DNA of 33,700 nucleotides. Source: an uncultured Oceanospirillaceae bacterium (GTDB taxonomy: Bacteria > Pseudomonadota > Gammaproteobacteria > Pseudomonadales > Balneatricaceae). Of the stretch, positions 20,821 through 29,412 are shown piece by piece (the stretch's first letter is position 1; every line of letters starts with the position of its first letter). The position numbers and the translations under genes were made by a program. The stretch is taken from NCBI GenBank assembly GCA_913057435.1, contig CAJXNY010000048.1:1-33700 (forward strand), given 5' to 3'. The notes under the pieces are model-generated. The model was not told the DNA's origin. It saw only the letters and a list, made by a program, of their open reading frames with translations, and did no database searches.

Positions 20821-20829
20821 TGTGAATAA
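20821..20829 (-). promoter_or_regulatory. DnaA box (TTATTCACA on minus strand)
   Basis: TGTGAATAA on the plus strand is an exact TTATNCACA match in reverse. It lies 17 bases after the trxC stop, beside a single-mismatch box TTAATCACA at 20807-20815. Part of the box cluster that extends toward mnmG. Confidence 0.65.
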
Positions 20830-20842
20830 CTTAGATACAATG

Positions 20843-20878
20843 AAAACAGGGGGTTACATCAGTTAACTGCCCTGTTTT
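20843..20878. terminator. Bidirectional terminator-like hairpin between convergent genes
   Basis: AAAACAGGG (20843-20851) and CCCTGTTTT (20870-20878) are perfect inverted copies, with a further GTTA/TAAC pairing inside the loop. The A run before and T run after let it work in both directions, for trxC from the left and the lipoprotein gene from the right. DnaA boxes flank it on both sides. Confidence 0.75.
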
Positions 20879-20884
20879 AACATG

Positions 20885-20893
20885 TTATCCACA
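20885..20893 (+). promoter_or_regulatory. DnaA box TTATCCACA
   Basis: An exact consensus DnaA box two bases from the 3' end of the lipoprotein gene, in opposite orientation to the box at 20821-20829. Confidence 0.65.
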
Positions 20894-20895
20894 CC

Positions 20896-21663
20896 TTACC
20901 CCTGGCAGCTGAAACGGTCTTCTTTCAGTTGTGGCCAGACGTTAAGCCAGTCATCTGCACGGCTCACCGTGCGCGCAATTCGCAGCCGGACACAGGGGCT
21001 GTTCTTCAGCGTCACCTTATAACGGCCTGCCAGCTGTTCCTGCGCCATACCACTGCCAACCGATATCCAGTGAGTTTGTGATTGCCGCCCCAGCTGGCGG
21101 TAGTAGATCAGCGAATCAGAGGTTTGTGGTGGCGGCTGCTTCAGCTGTCGAGCCCAGAGCGCCGGAGACAGGGTGCCATCAAGGGTGTGCAGATGATCAA
21201 TATCACCACCCAGAGCCGCGACCTTCAGAATCAGCGATGCCACTTCACCGATCGCAACCACTTCCAGTGTTTTCGCCTGCTGCTGACGTTTGAACTGACC
21301 CAGCATACGGGCCATCGCTTCCGCCTGCTCCGTGGCATCGCGTTGACTGTTCAGATAACGCGGATCACAACGACCAGATTCAGCCTGCCGTATACAGGGT
21401 AACTGGGCATAAAAGCTGCCAGCGTCCTGTAACGACAGCCGCCGACCCAGTGTCAGCCCGGTGGATTGCTGTGCAGCTTCTATATATAGCCTTAATGGCG
21501 TTCCCACCGCTCTCAAAGGTCGAGTCAGAGACCATTCAAACCCGCTCGCCATCAACGGTAATGTATCCGGATCGACCCCCGAATCTGCCTGCGGCACGAC
21601 TGGTGCCATCTGACATCCGGTCAACAGGATTACCCCTGTCCATACTCCAGTCCACTTTATCAC
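20896..21663 (-). CDS. Unrecognised lipoprotein
   Basis: I do not recognise the family. I start it at GTG 21663, which has AAGGAG six bases upstream and yields a lipoprotein signal: IKWTGVWTGVILLTGC, with lipobox LLTG and acylated Cys17, followed by Gln, so outer-membrane sorting is expected. An ATG at 21906 is also in frame, but that extension would run through the DnaA-box palindrome and has no upstream support. The 255-residue protein has four further cysteines (LPCIR, GRCDP, SPCVR, FSCQG), compatible with two periplasmic disulfides. A central segment, EVVAIGEVASLILKVAALGG, looks like an alpha/beta-fold strand-helix unit; a degenerate alpha/beta hydrolase is a weak guess, as no GxSxG nucleophile motif is visible. 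Confidence 0.75.
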   Translation of the reverse strand: MIKWTGVWTGVILLTGCQMAPVVPQADSGVDPDTLPLMASGFEWSLTRPLRAVGTPLRLYIEAAQQSTGLTLGRRLSLQDAGSFYAQLPCIRQAESGRCDPRYLNSQRDATEQAEAMARMLGQFKRQQQAKTLEVVAIGEVASLILKVAALGGDIDHLHTLDGTLSPALWARQLKQPPPQTSDSLIYYRQLGRQSQTHWISVGSGMAQEQLAGRYKVTLKNSPCVRLRIARTVSRADDWLNVWPQLKEDRFSCQG

Positions 21664-21820
21664 CCGGATCTCCTTGCTAACGCCTGATAGGGTCCGGTCA
21701 TCATAAACCAGAACGAACAAAAAAATCGCCATGAGAAGACAGAATCCTGCCGCTAAGCCCTGTGGATGAGTTGTGTGGCTGGTACGTATAAACAGGTGAA
21801 GAAACTGAGGGTGGATTGCC

Positions 21821-21849
21821 CTGTGCATAAGTAGCCTCTTTATGCACAG
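21821..21849. repeat. Inverted pair of exact DnaA boxes
   Basis: CTGTGCATAA (21821-21830), nine bases, TTATGCACAG (21840-21849). The arms are perfect 10-bp inverted copies, each holding an exact DnaA box (TTATGCACA), about 50 bases from the AT-rich block. Confidence 0.85.
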
Positions 21850-21900
21850 CCTGCCAGGGGGGTTGTGAGCAACTTCAGAACAGTTACAGAACAACCTTTC

Positions 21901-22020
21901 AATCACTATAACCTATTGTTTTATATAAACTAAACATTGTTATATACAGATGTATAGCTGCCTAATAATAATCACTAAAATAAAAAGATCTTTATATACT
22001 TAACTTATTTTATTAGTTAA
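21901..22020. other. AT-rich DNA-unwinding-element candidate
   Basis: I count 23 G/C in 120 bases (19%), against 59-62% in the coding lines I counted. TTATATA recurs at 21921, 21940 and 21992, and ATTGTT followed by TATAT recurs at 21915 and 21936. A GATC lies at 21987. The composition and short AT repeats next to DnaA boxes resemble the melting region of bacterial origins. Confidence 0.7.
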
Positions 22021-22188
22021 TCAGCAAGACAGATTTCAGAAATTTACAGGCTGATATTACTGCTATGAAAGTTACCGAGAAGGCGTATCATCCAGCAGGT
22101 CTCAGCAACAGACAGGCGCTTTCTGAATAACCTGATCTGACCAGCTGGGTGTAAAAAATAGTGCACAGGCAGTCGCCATCAAAAGTCT

Positions 22189-22305
22189 ATGCGTATAAAA
22201 AACGAACAGTTTCAGCGCTCAGTATTGCCGGGTATAATCTGCTTCCTCTTCTCCAGCTCAGCAGTCCTGCTCAGCTGTGGCGTTTATCCAGGTATTACGA
22301 GGTAA
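22189..22305 (+). CDS. Possible 38-codon leader ORF before mnmG (doubtful)
   Basis: The ATG at 22189 opens a 38-codon frame with a basic start ([10 protein letters not shown]), a hydrophobic stretch ([10 protein letters not shown]) and LLSCG, which resembles a lipobox, ending eight residues later. Its TAA overlaps the GAGGT that serves as mnmG ribosome site. There is no Shine-Dalgarno before the ATG, and the -10 candidate for mnmG lies inside the frame. It may be chance or a short leader peptide coupled to mnmG. Confidence 0.2.
   Translation: MRIKNEQFQRSVLPGIICFLFSSSAVLLSCGVYPGITR
22210..22238 (+). promoter_or_regulatory. Candidate promoter for mnmG
   Basis: A perfect TATAAT at 22233-22238, with a poor -35 (TTTCAG, 22210-22215) at 17 bases. 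It leaves a leader of about 65-70 bases that contains an imperfect hairpin (22254-22277). In E. coli, transcription from the gidA promoter next to oriC aids initiation. Confidence 0.45.
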
Positions 22306-22312
22306 GACGGAC

Positions 22313-24205
22313 GTGGATTATCCAACCCGCTTTGATGTCATTGTGATTGGTGGCGGTCATGCCGGTACAGAAGCAGCCTTAGCCGCTGCACGGCGCGGTG
22401 CGCAAACCCTGTTGTTAACACATAACATCGAAACTCTGGGGCAGATGTCCTGTAACCCGGCGATCGGTGGCATTGGTAAAAGCCACCTGGTAAAAGAAAT
22501 TGATGCACTTGATGGTGCTATGGCACGAGCAACAGACCGTGGTGGTATCCAGTTCCGTACCCTGAACTCACGCAAGGGCCCGGCAGTACGAGCTACTCGC
22601 GCCCAGGCTGACCGAATTCTGTACAAGGCAGCGGTACGCGAAATTCTGGAAAACCAGCCTAATCTGATGCTGTTCCAGCAATCGGCAGATGATCTGATTG
22701 TTGAGGGCGACACTATTCGCGGTGTGGTCACACAGACAGGCATTCGCTTTCATGCGCCGTCAGTGGTGCTGACGGCGGGTACCTTCCTTGCGGGAAAAAT
22801 TCATGTCGGGATGGAAAACCATGCCGGTGGCCGAGCTGGCGATCCGCCGTCCATCGCGCTGGCTGACCGATTACGCGAACTGCCTCTGCGGGTGGATCGC
22901 CTGAAAACGGGTACGCCACCACGTATTGATGCCCGTAGTGTTGATTTCTCGGTGATGCAGGAACAGCCTGGTGACAGGCCAACGCCGCTGATGTCTTTCA
23001 TGGGCAAAGCATCAGAGCAGCCACGTCAGATCAGCTGTTACATCACTCACACCAATGAGCGCACCCACGATATTCTGCGCAGCGGACTGGATCGCTCACC
23101 GCTGTACACGGGGGTGATTGACGGGGTTGGTCCACGTTATTGTCCATCGGTAGAAGACAAGATCATGCGCTTCGCCGATAAGACCAGCCATCAGGTGTTT
23201 GTGGAGCCCGAAGGGCTGACCACCCATGAGTTGTATCCCAACGGTATCTCGACCAGTTTGCCGTTTGATATCCAGCTGGCGGCCGTTCGTTCTATCCGTG
23301 GCTTCGAAAATGCTCATATCACCCGGCCTGGTTATGCCATTGAGTATGATTACTTCAACCCGCAGGATCTGAAACACACGCTGGAAACCAAACTGATCAA
23401 CGGCCTCTACTTCGCCGGTCAGATCAATGGTACAACCGGCTACGAAGAAGCCGGTGCTCAGGGCCTGCTGGCTGGTATCAACGCGGCATTGCGGGCCTTC
23501 GACCAGGAGCAGTGGTATCCCCGTCGTGATGAAGCCTACCTCGGGGTGCTGGTGGATGATCTGATTACGCTGGGTACATCAGAGCCGTATCGGATGTTTA
23601 CCAGCCGGGCGGAGTACCGGTTGATTCTGCGAGAAGACAACGCCGATCTGCGCCTGACCGAGAAGGGACGGGAACTGGGACTGGTCAGCGATGCGCGCTG
23701 GCAGGCGTTCAGTGAAAAGCGTGAAGCCATTGAGCAGGAACAGCAGCGTTTGCGTGATAACTGGATTCAGTCCGGTTCCGTTGAAGCGGCTCAGCTCAAT
23801 GCCAAGCTGAAAACACCGCTGAGCCGCGAATATACACTGGCTGACCTGATCAAGCGGCCCGAACTGAACTACGCTGATGTGGCCGGATTGAAGGGCCAGC
23901 CTGTGGGTAACCCTCAGGTCGCCGAACAGGTCGAAATTCAGTTTAAGTATGCCGGTTATATTGACCGCCAGAAAACTGAGATCGAACAGATGCGCAGGCA
24001 GGAAAATACGCCGTTACCCGCAGACTTTGATTATGACCAGGTGGGTGGGCTGTCCAATGAGCTGACCGCCAAGCTCAAGGATGTTCTGCCTGCGAGCATT
24101 GCCCAGGCATCCCGAATTCAGGGTATGACACCGGCAGCAATCTCGTTACTGCTGGTGTATCTGAAAAAATATCAACTGGCGAAAAAACAGGGAGGGGCAC
24201 ACTGA
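22313..24205 (+). CDS. mnmG: tRNA uridine-5-carboxymethylaminomethyl modification enzyme MnmG (GidA)
   Basis: The FAD-dependent partner of MnmE in U34 modification of tRNA. The N-terminal dinucleotide-binding motif is [21 protein letters not shown], followed by the family segments [20 protein letters not shown] and [20 protein letters not shown]. Downstream come [20 protein letters not shown] and [17 protein letters not shown], and a C-terminal helical domain that binds MnmE. I use GTG 22313 (630 residues; E. coli 629) because [11 protein letters not shown] aligns with the family start and GAGGT lies nine bases upstream; a 12-codon longer frame is possible. It overlaps rsmG by one base. Confidence 0.97.
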   Translation: MDYPTRFDVIVIGGGHAGTEAALAAARRGAQTLLLTHNIETLGQMSCNPAIGGIGKSHLVKEIDALDGAMARATDRGGIQFRTLNSRKGPAVRATRAQADRILYKAAVREILENQPNLMLFQQSADDLIVEGDTIRGVVTQTGIRFHAPSVVLTAGTFLAGKIHVGMENHAGGRAGDPPSIALADRLRELPLRVDRLKTGTPPRIDARSVDFSVMQEQPGDRPTPLMSFMGKASEQPRQISCYITHTNERTHDILRSGLDRSPLYTGVIDGVGPRYCPSVEDKIMRFADKTSHQVFVEPEGLTTHELYPNGISTSLPFDIQLAAVRSIRGFENAHITRPGYAIEYDYFNPQDLKHTLETKLINGLYFAGQINGTTGYEEAGAQGLLAGINAALRAFDQEQWYPRRDEAYLGVLVDDLITLGTSEPYRMFTSRAEYRLILREDNADLRLTEKGRELGLVSDARWQAFSEKREAIEQEQQRLRDNWIQSGSVEAAQLNAKLKTPLSREYTLADLIKRPELNYADVAGLKGQPVGNPQVAEQVEIQFKYAGYIDRQKTEIEQMRRQENTPLPADFDYDQVGGLSNELTAKLKDVLPASIAQASRIQGMTPAAISLLLVYLKKYQLAKKQGGAH

Positions 24206-24831
24206 TGGATGCTCAATACCGTCAACGTTTATGTCGGGGCATTGATGCGCTGCAGCTGTCCCTGACGGAACAACAGGTTGATCAGCTACTGGAGTACCTG
24301 GCCATGCTGATCAAGTGGAACAAGGCCTACAATCTGACCGCCGTGCGTGACCCGCTGGAGATGATCGACCGTCACTTGCTCGACAGCCTCAGCATCGTGC
24401 CGCATATCTGTGATGAGCGACTGATCGATGTTGGCAGCGGGCCTGGCTTGCCTGGTATTCCGGCAGCGATCTGCAAGCCGGAAATCGACGTCATCACCAT
24501 GGACAGCAACGGTAAGAAAACCCGCTTTCAGCTACAGGTCAAAGCTCAGCTCGGGCTGGACAACCTGCGGGTTGAGCATGGTCGGGTTGAAGAATCGTCG
24601 ACGCTTCCCGCCGGTCAGGTGATCTCCCGAGCATTTGCATCGCTGGACGCTATGATCACCTGGTGTCATACCCTGTGCCGTGAAGATGGTGTTTTTCTTG
24701 CCATGAAAGGGGTATACCCTGAGGCGGAACTGGCGGCCTTGCCGCAGGGATATGAGCTCAAGGACTGTCATCGCCTGAACGTACCGGGGACTGATGGTGA
24801 ACGCCATCTGCTGATACTGGGGAGACGCTAA
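24205..24831 (+). CDS. rsmG: 16S rRNA m7G527 methyltransferase RsmG (GidB)
   Basis: Methylates N7 of G527 in 16S rRNA with S-adenosylmethionine; loss of this protein gives low-level streptomycin resistance in several bacteria. The SAM motif is LIDVGSGPGLPGIPAAI, preceded by the conserved WNKAYNLTAVRDPLEMIDRH and HLLDSL, and followed by MDSNGKKTRF and ISRAFASLD. The 208 residues match E. coli (207). TGATG overlap with mnmG indicates translational coupling. parA starts two bases after its stop. Confidence 0.97.
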   Translation: MDAQYRQRLCRGIDALQLSLTEQQVDQLLEYLAMLIKWNKAYNLTAVRDPLEMIDRHLLDSLSIVPHICDERLIDVGSGPGLPGIPAAICKPEIDVITMDSNGKKTRFQLQVKAQLGLDNLRVEHGRVEESSTLPAGQVISRAFASLDAMITWCHTLCREDGVFLAMKGVYPEAELAALPQGYELKDCHRLNVPGTDGERHLLILGRR

Positions 24832-24833
24832 AC

Positions 24834-25637
24834 GTGGCCCGGATTCTGACCATTACCAACCAGAAAGGGGGGGTGGGTAAAACTACCACCTGTGTAAACC
24901 TTGCTGCATCACTGGCCGCGACTAAAAAGCGTGTGCTGATGGTTGATCTTGACCCCCAGGGCAATGCGACCATGGGCAGTGGGGTCGATAAGCATACGCT
25001 GGAGCACTCGGTTTACGAGCTGCTGGTGGGTCAGACTGATGTACACCGGGCTATCGTGGCGAAATCGCCATCAGTTCCGTCAAGTTTCGACCTGATCGGG
25101 GCGAATGGCGACCTGACCGCTGCCGAAGTTGAGCTGCTGCAACTGCCACGCCGTGAGTTCAGGCTCAAAATGGCGCTGGCGGACGTAGCGGATGATTATG
25201 ACTACATCCTGATTGATAATCCGCCCTCGTTGAACCTGCTGACGGTGAATGCATTGTCCGCTTCCAGCGGAGTGATTATTCCGATGCAGTGTGAGTATTA
25301 TGCGCTGGAAGGCATTTCAGCGCTGATTGGCACCATTGATAAAATCAATAAACGGCTTAACCCGGCGCTGCAGATCGAGGGTATTCTTCGCACCATGTTC
25401 GATCCGCGTATGAGCCTGACCAAAGATGTCTCGGCCCATCTGATCGAGTACTTTGGCGATAAGGTTTACCGTACCGTGATTCCACGCAATGTGCGGCTGG
25501 CCGAAGCCCCCAGCCATGGTCTGCCAGCCCTGCTGTATGATAAAAACTCCCGCGGGGCGATGGCCTATCTGTCATTGGCTGGCGAACTGCTTCGCCGGAC
25601 TGAACACAAAGCGGCCACGCGGGCGCAGGAGGGGTAA
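24834..25637 (+). CDS. parA: Chromosome partitioning ATPase ParA (Soj)
   Basis: A deviant Walker A ATPase that binds DNA non-specifically as an ATP dimer and moves ParB-parS complexes, separating replicated origins. The motif KGGVGKTT (11-18) includes the signature lysine; VDLDPQGN and the Walker B-like DYILIDNPPSLN follow. At 267 residues with no N-terminal helix-turn-helix it is the chromosomal (Ib-like/Soj) form, not the long plasmid type. The start is GTG (MARILTITNQ). It sits two bases after rsmG and two bases before parB, the usual gidAB-parAB order. Confidence 0.97.
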   Translation: MARILTITNQKGGVGKTTTCVNLAASLAATKKRVLMVDLDPQGNATMGSGVDKHTLEHSVYELLVGQTDVHRAIVAKSPSVPSSFDLIGANGDLTAAEVELLQLPRREFRLKMALADVADDYDYILIDNPPSLNLLTVNALSASSGVIIPMQCEYYALEGISALIGTIDKINKRLNPALQIEGILRTMFDPRMSLTKDVSAHLIEYFGDKVYRTVIPRNVRLAEAPSHGLPALLYDKNSRGAMAYLSLAGELLRRTEHKAATRAQEG

Positions 25638-25639
25638 TT

Positions 25640-26527
25640 ATGGTGGTAAAAAAACGGGGCCTGGGGCGCGGTCTGGATGCACTGCTGAGCGGCGTCTCCA
25701 GTGACGGGTTTGAGCCCGAAAGTACAGCCACCTCAACCACCGGTGAGGGTTATCAGCTGCTGGCGGTTGAGCGGATTCAGCGAGGCAAGTACCAGCCCCG
25801 TCGCGATCTGGACCCCGTCGCCCTGGATGAGTTGTCCGCCTCGATTCGTGCACAGGGAGTTATGCAGCCGATCATTGTTCGTCCTGTTGCCCATGAGCGT
25901 TATGAAATCATTGCCGGTGAACGTCGCTGGCGTGCCTGCCAGATGGCCGACCAGGTGAAAATCCCGGTTATCATTCGTGATGTACCGGACGAAGCGGCGA
26001 TTGCCATGGCGCTGATTGAGAATATTCAGCGTGAGAACCTCAATGCAATCGAAGAAGCGATGGCGCTCAGCCGCTTGCAAAGTGAGTTTGAGCTCACCCA
26101 GCAGCAGATTGCTGATGCCGTCGGCAAGTCTCGTTCGACGGTGGCCAACCTGCTCCGGCTGATGAGCCTGTGTGACGGGGTTAAAGCGATGCTGGAGTGC
26201 GGCGATCTGGAAATGGGTCATGCCCGCTGTCTGCTGACGCTGGATGAGCCGCGACAGCAAGCTGTGGCCAATGAGATCGTAGAGCAAGGACTCTCGGTGC
26301 GTGAAGCTGAGAAGCTGGCACGTAAAGCCCTGTCCGGGGTGGTGGTCCCCGTCGTTCGCCCTGAACGCCCGTTAGCGGACCCGGAGCTGGAGCAGGTTGC
26401 CGATGAACTGTCGCGCAAATATGCCACCCGGGTACAGATTGCGCCGGGGGCCAAAGGCCGTGGCAAAATTACCCTCAACTACGATTCTGCTGAATCATTA
26501 CAGGCATTGCTGACTAATCTTCGCTAA
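25640..26527 (+). CDS. parB: Chromosome partitioning protein ParB (Spo0J)
   Basis: A CTP-dependent DNA clamp that loads at parS and spreads. The N-terminus KKRGLGRGLDALL is the conserved ParA-stimulating region. The CTP-binding region carries GERRWRA (93-99) and ENIQREN (127-133). The helix-turn-helix that reads parS is about 153-175 (TQQQIADAVGKSRSTVANLL). A Gly/Pro/Val-rich linker leads to the C-terminal dimerisation domain. The 295 residues fit the family. A matching parS site lies at 9760-9775, about 16 kb away. Confidence 0.97.
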   Translation: MVVKKRGLGRGLDALLSGVSSDGFEPESTATSTTGEGYQLLAVERIQRGKYQPRRDLDPVALDELSASIRAQGVMQPIIVRPVAHERYEIIAGERRWRACQMADQVKIPVIIRDVPDEAAIAMALIENIQRENLNAIEEAMALSRLQSEFELTQQQIADAVGKSRSTVANLLRLMSLCDGVKAMLECGDLEMGHARCLLTLDEPRQQAVANEIVEQGLSVREAEKLARKALSGVVVPVVRPERPLADPELEQVADELSRKYATRVQIAPGAKGRGKITLNYDSAESLQALLTNLR

Positions 26528-26651
26528 ATACACCGAAAGTACAATGAGTTACAAATTTTATGTGGCCAAAGTTGTAACCTGATTGCCTTGAATACAGGGC
26601 ATCCTTGGTAGCGAAACTGTACGACGTTAGTGCAAACGGTAATATATCGGG

Positions 26652-26680
26652 TTGATGCGCTGCAACGAACTCCATATAAT
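26652..26680 (+). promoter_or_regulatory. Sigma-70-like promoter of the atp operon
   Basis: TTGATG (26652-26657), exactly 17 bases, TATAAT (26675-26680). It lies in the 219-base gap between parB and atpI, about 65 bases before atpI, and is the best promoter match in the window. Confidence 0.72.
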
Positions 26681-26746
26681 CCCCACGCTGATAAAAACGC
26701 ATGCCGATAACGGTTGGTAGCAAGATTTTTGGGTTTGAAAAACGTT

Positions 26747-28001
<1,255 letters not shown>

Positions 28002-28014
28002 GCGTACTGACTGA

Positions 28015-28309
<295 letters not shown>

Positions 28310-28310
28310 T

Positions 28311-28353
28311 AAGTAGACCGTTTTATCGACCCTTTATTGGGTAACTACTTTTT
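28311..28353 (+). other. Possible stem-loop with T run between atpE and atpF
   Basis: AAGTAG (28311-28316) can pair with CTACTT (28345-28350), enclosing ACCC/GGGT (28329-28332 and 28339-28342), and TTT follows. It is weaker than a standard terminator and might act as a partial attenuator or RNA end after the c-subunit gene. Confidence 0.35.
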
Positions 28354-28377
28354 AGGACAACCGCGAGAGGTAATGGC

Positions 28378-28848
28378 GTGAATATCAATCTCACCATCAT
28401 TGGTCAGGCCATCGCATTCGCTATTTTTGTTGCTTTTTGCATGAAATATGTGTGGCCGCCAATTACGGCTGCACTGGCAGAACGCAAGAAAAAGATTGCT
28501 GAAGGCCTGGACGCTGCTGAACGTGCTGCGCGTGACCTGGAACTGGCGAAAGAAAAAGCCGCTTCCAACATGCGTGAGAGCAAAGAGCAGGCAGCCGCCA
28601 TCATTGAACAAGCCAATAAGCGGGCTAACCAGATCGTCGACGAAGCAAAAGAGCAGGCTACCGAAGAAGCCAACCGTGTTAAAACGGCTGCTCAGGCTGA
28701 AATCGAACAGGAAGCTAACCGTGCTAAAGAAGCGTTGCGTGCTCAAGTCGCTACGCTGGTTATAGCCGGTGCTGAAAAGATCCTGGAAGCTGCTATTGAC
28801 GAGAAAGCCCACGCACAGCTGGTTGATAAGCTGGCTGCTGAGCTCTAA
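28378..28848 (+). CDS. atpF: ATP synthase Fo subunit b
   Basis: The peripheral stalk dimer that links Fo to F1. One N-terminal transmembrane helix (about 5-25, [20 protein letters not shown]) is followed by the conserved VWPPI and a long Ala/Glu/Lys/Arg-rich coiled coil (about 35-135), ending in the delta-binding C-terminus. The length of 156 equals E. coli. The start is GTG: an ATG five bases before it is out of frame and hits TGA at once. AGAGG lies about eight bases upstream. Twelve bases precede atpH. Confidence 0.97.
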   Translation: MNINLTIIGQAIAFAIFVAFCMKYVWPPITAALAERKKKIAEGLDAAERAARDLELAKEKAASNMRESKEQAAAIIEQANKRANQIVDEAKEQATEEANRVKTAAQAEIEQEANRAKEALRAQVATLVIAGAEKILEAAIDEKAHAQLVDKLAAEL

Positions 28849-28860
28849 GCGAGGTGTACG

Positions 28861-29397
28861 ATGGCTGAACTTAATACAGTCGCACGACCTTATACCAAAG
28901 CTGCTTTCGAGTACGCACTGGATAAGGGCAACCTCGATCAGTGGTCTGCTATGTTGTCCATTGCCGCGCAAGCGGCACAGGACAGCGAAATGGCCCTTGT
29001 GCTGGGTAACCCTGCTTTGACTAGCGAGCAGAAAGCCGAGCTGATTATTGCTGTATGCGAGAAACATCTCGACGAAGCGGGGACGAATTTTGTGTCCCTG
29101 CTGGCAGAAAATCAGCGACTGGCTCTGCTCCCGGAAATCTTTGCGCAGTTCGAGAACTTGAAAGCGAACCAGACTCAGTCAGTTGAACTGAAAGTCACCA
29201 CCGCTTTTGATCTGACTGAACAGCAGCAACAGAACTTAACTCAGGCGCTCGGCAAAAAGCTGGGTCGTGAGGTGTCCATGACGACTGAGGTAGACAAGTC
29301 TATTCTCGGTGGCGTGGTAATCCGCACTGAAGACCTGGTAATCGATGGCTCGGTTCGTGCTCGTATTGCGAAACTGGCCGAAGCGATGAATTCCTGA
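28861..29397 (+). CDS. atpH: ATP synthase F1 subunit delta
   Basis: Caps the top of the alpha3beta3 head and joins it to subunit b. The N-terminal helical domain begins ELNTVARPYTKAAFEYA, the usual family start. The C-terminal region has TTEVDKSILGGVVIRTEDLV and IDGSVRARIAKLAEAM, the conserved OSCP/delta end. The 178 residues match E. coli (177). It sits between atpF and atpA with short gaps (12 and 15 bases). Confidence 0.97.
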   Translation: MAELNTVARPYTKAAFEYALDKGNLDQWSAMLSIAAQAAQDSEMALVLGNPALTSEQKAELIIAVCEKHLDEAGTNFVSLLAENQRLALLPEIFAQFENLKANQTQSVELKVTTAFDLTEQQQQNLTQALGKKLGREVSMTTEVDKSILGGVVIRTEDLVIDGSVRARIAKLAEAMNS

Positions 29398-29412
29398 GTG
29401 TGAGGAATAAAC

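Larger units (their letters stand above)
21664..22312. other. oriC: Candidate chromosomal origin region (oriC) upstream of mnmG
   Basis: These 649 bases contain no convincing gene. From left to right: a single-mismatch DnaA box TGTGGATGA (21761-21769), an inverted pair of exact boxes (21822-21830 and 21840-21848), a 120-base block of 81% A+T (21901-22020), and an mnmG promoter candidate. Two more exact boxes lie at 20821 and 20885, beyond the lipoprotein gene. Position next to mnmG/gidA, with mnmE on the far side, is that of oriC in Vibrio and E. coli. Hand-counted strand skew also switches here. Function is inferred, not shown. Confidence 0.65.

Noticed and set aside
21664-21906. Longer form of the lipoprotein gene starting at ATG 21906
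   Set aside because: It would extend through the DnaA-box palindrome, bury the signal peptide 81 residues inside, and ignore the AAGGAG-GTG start at 21663.
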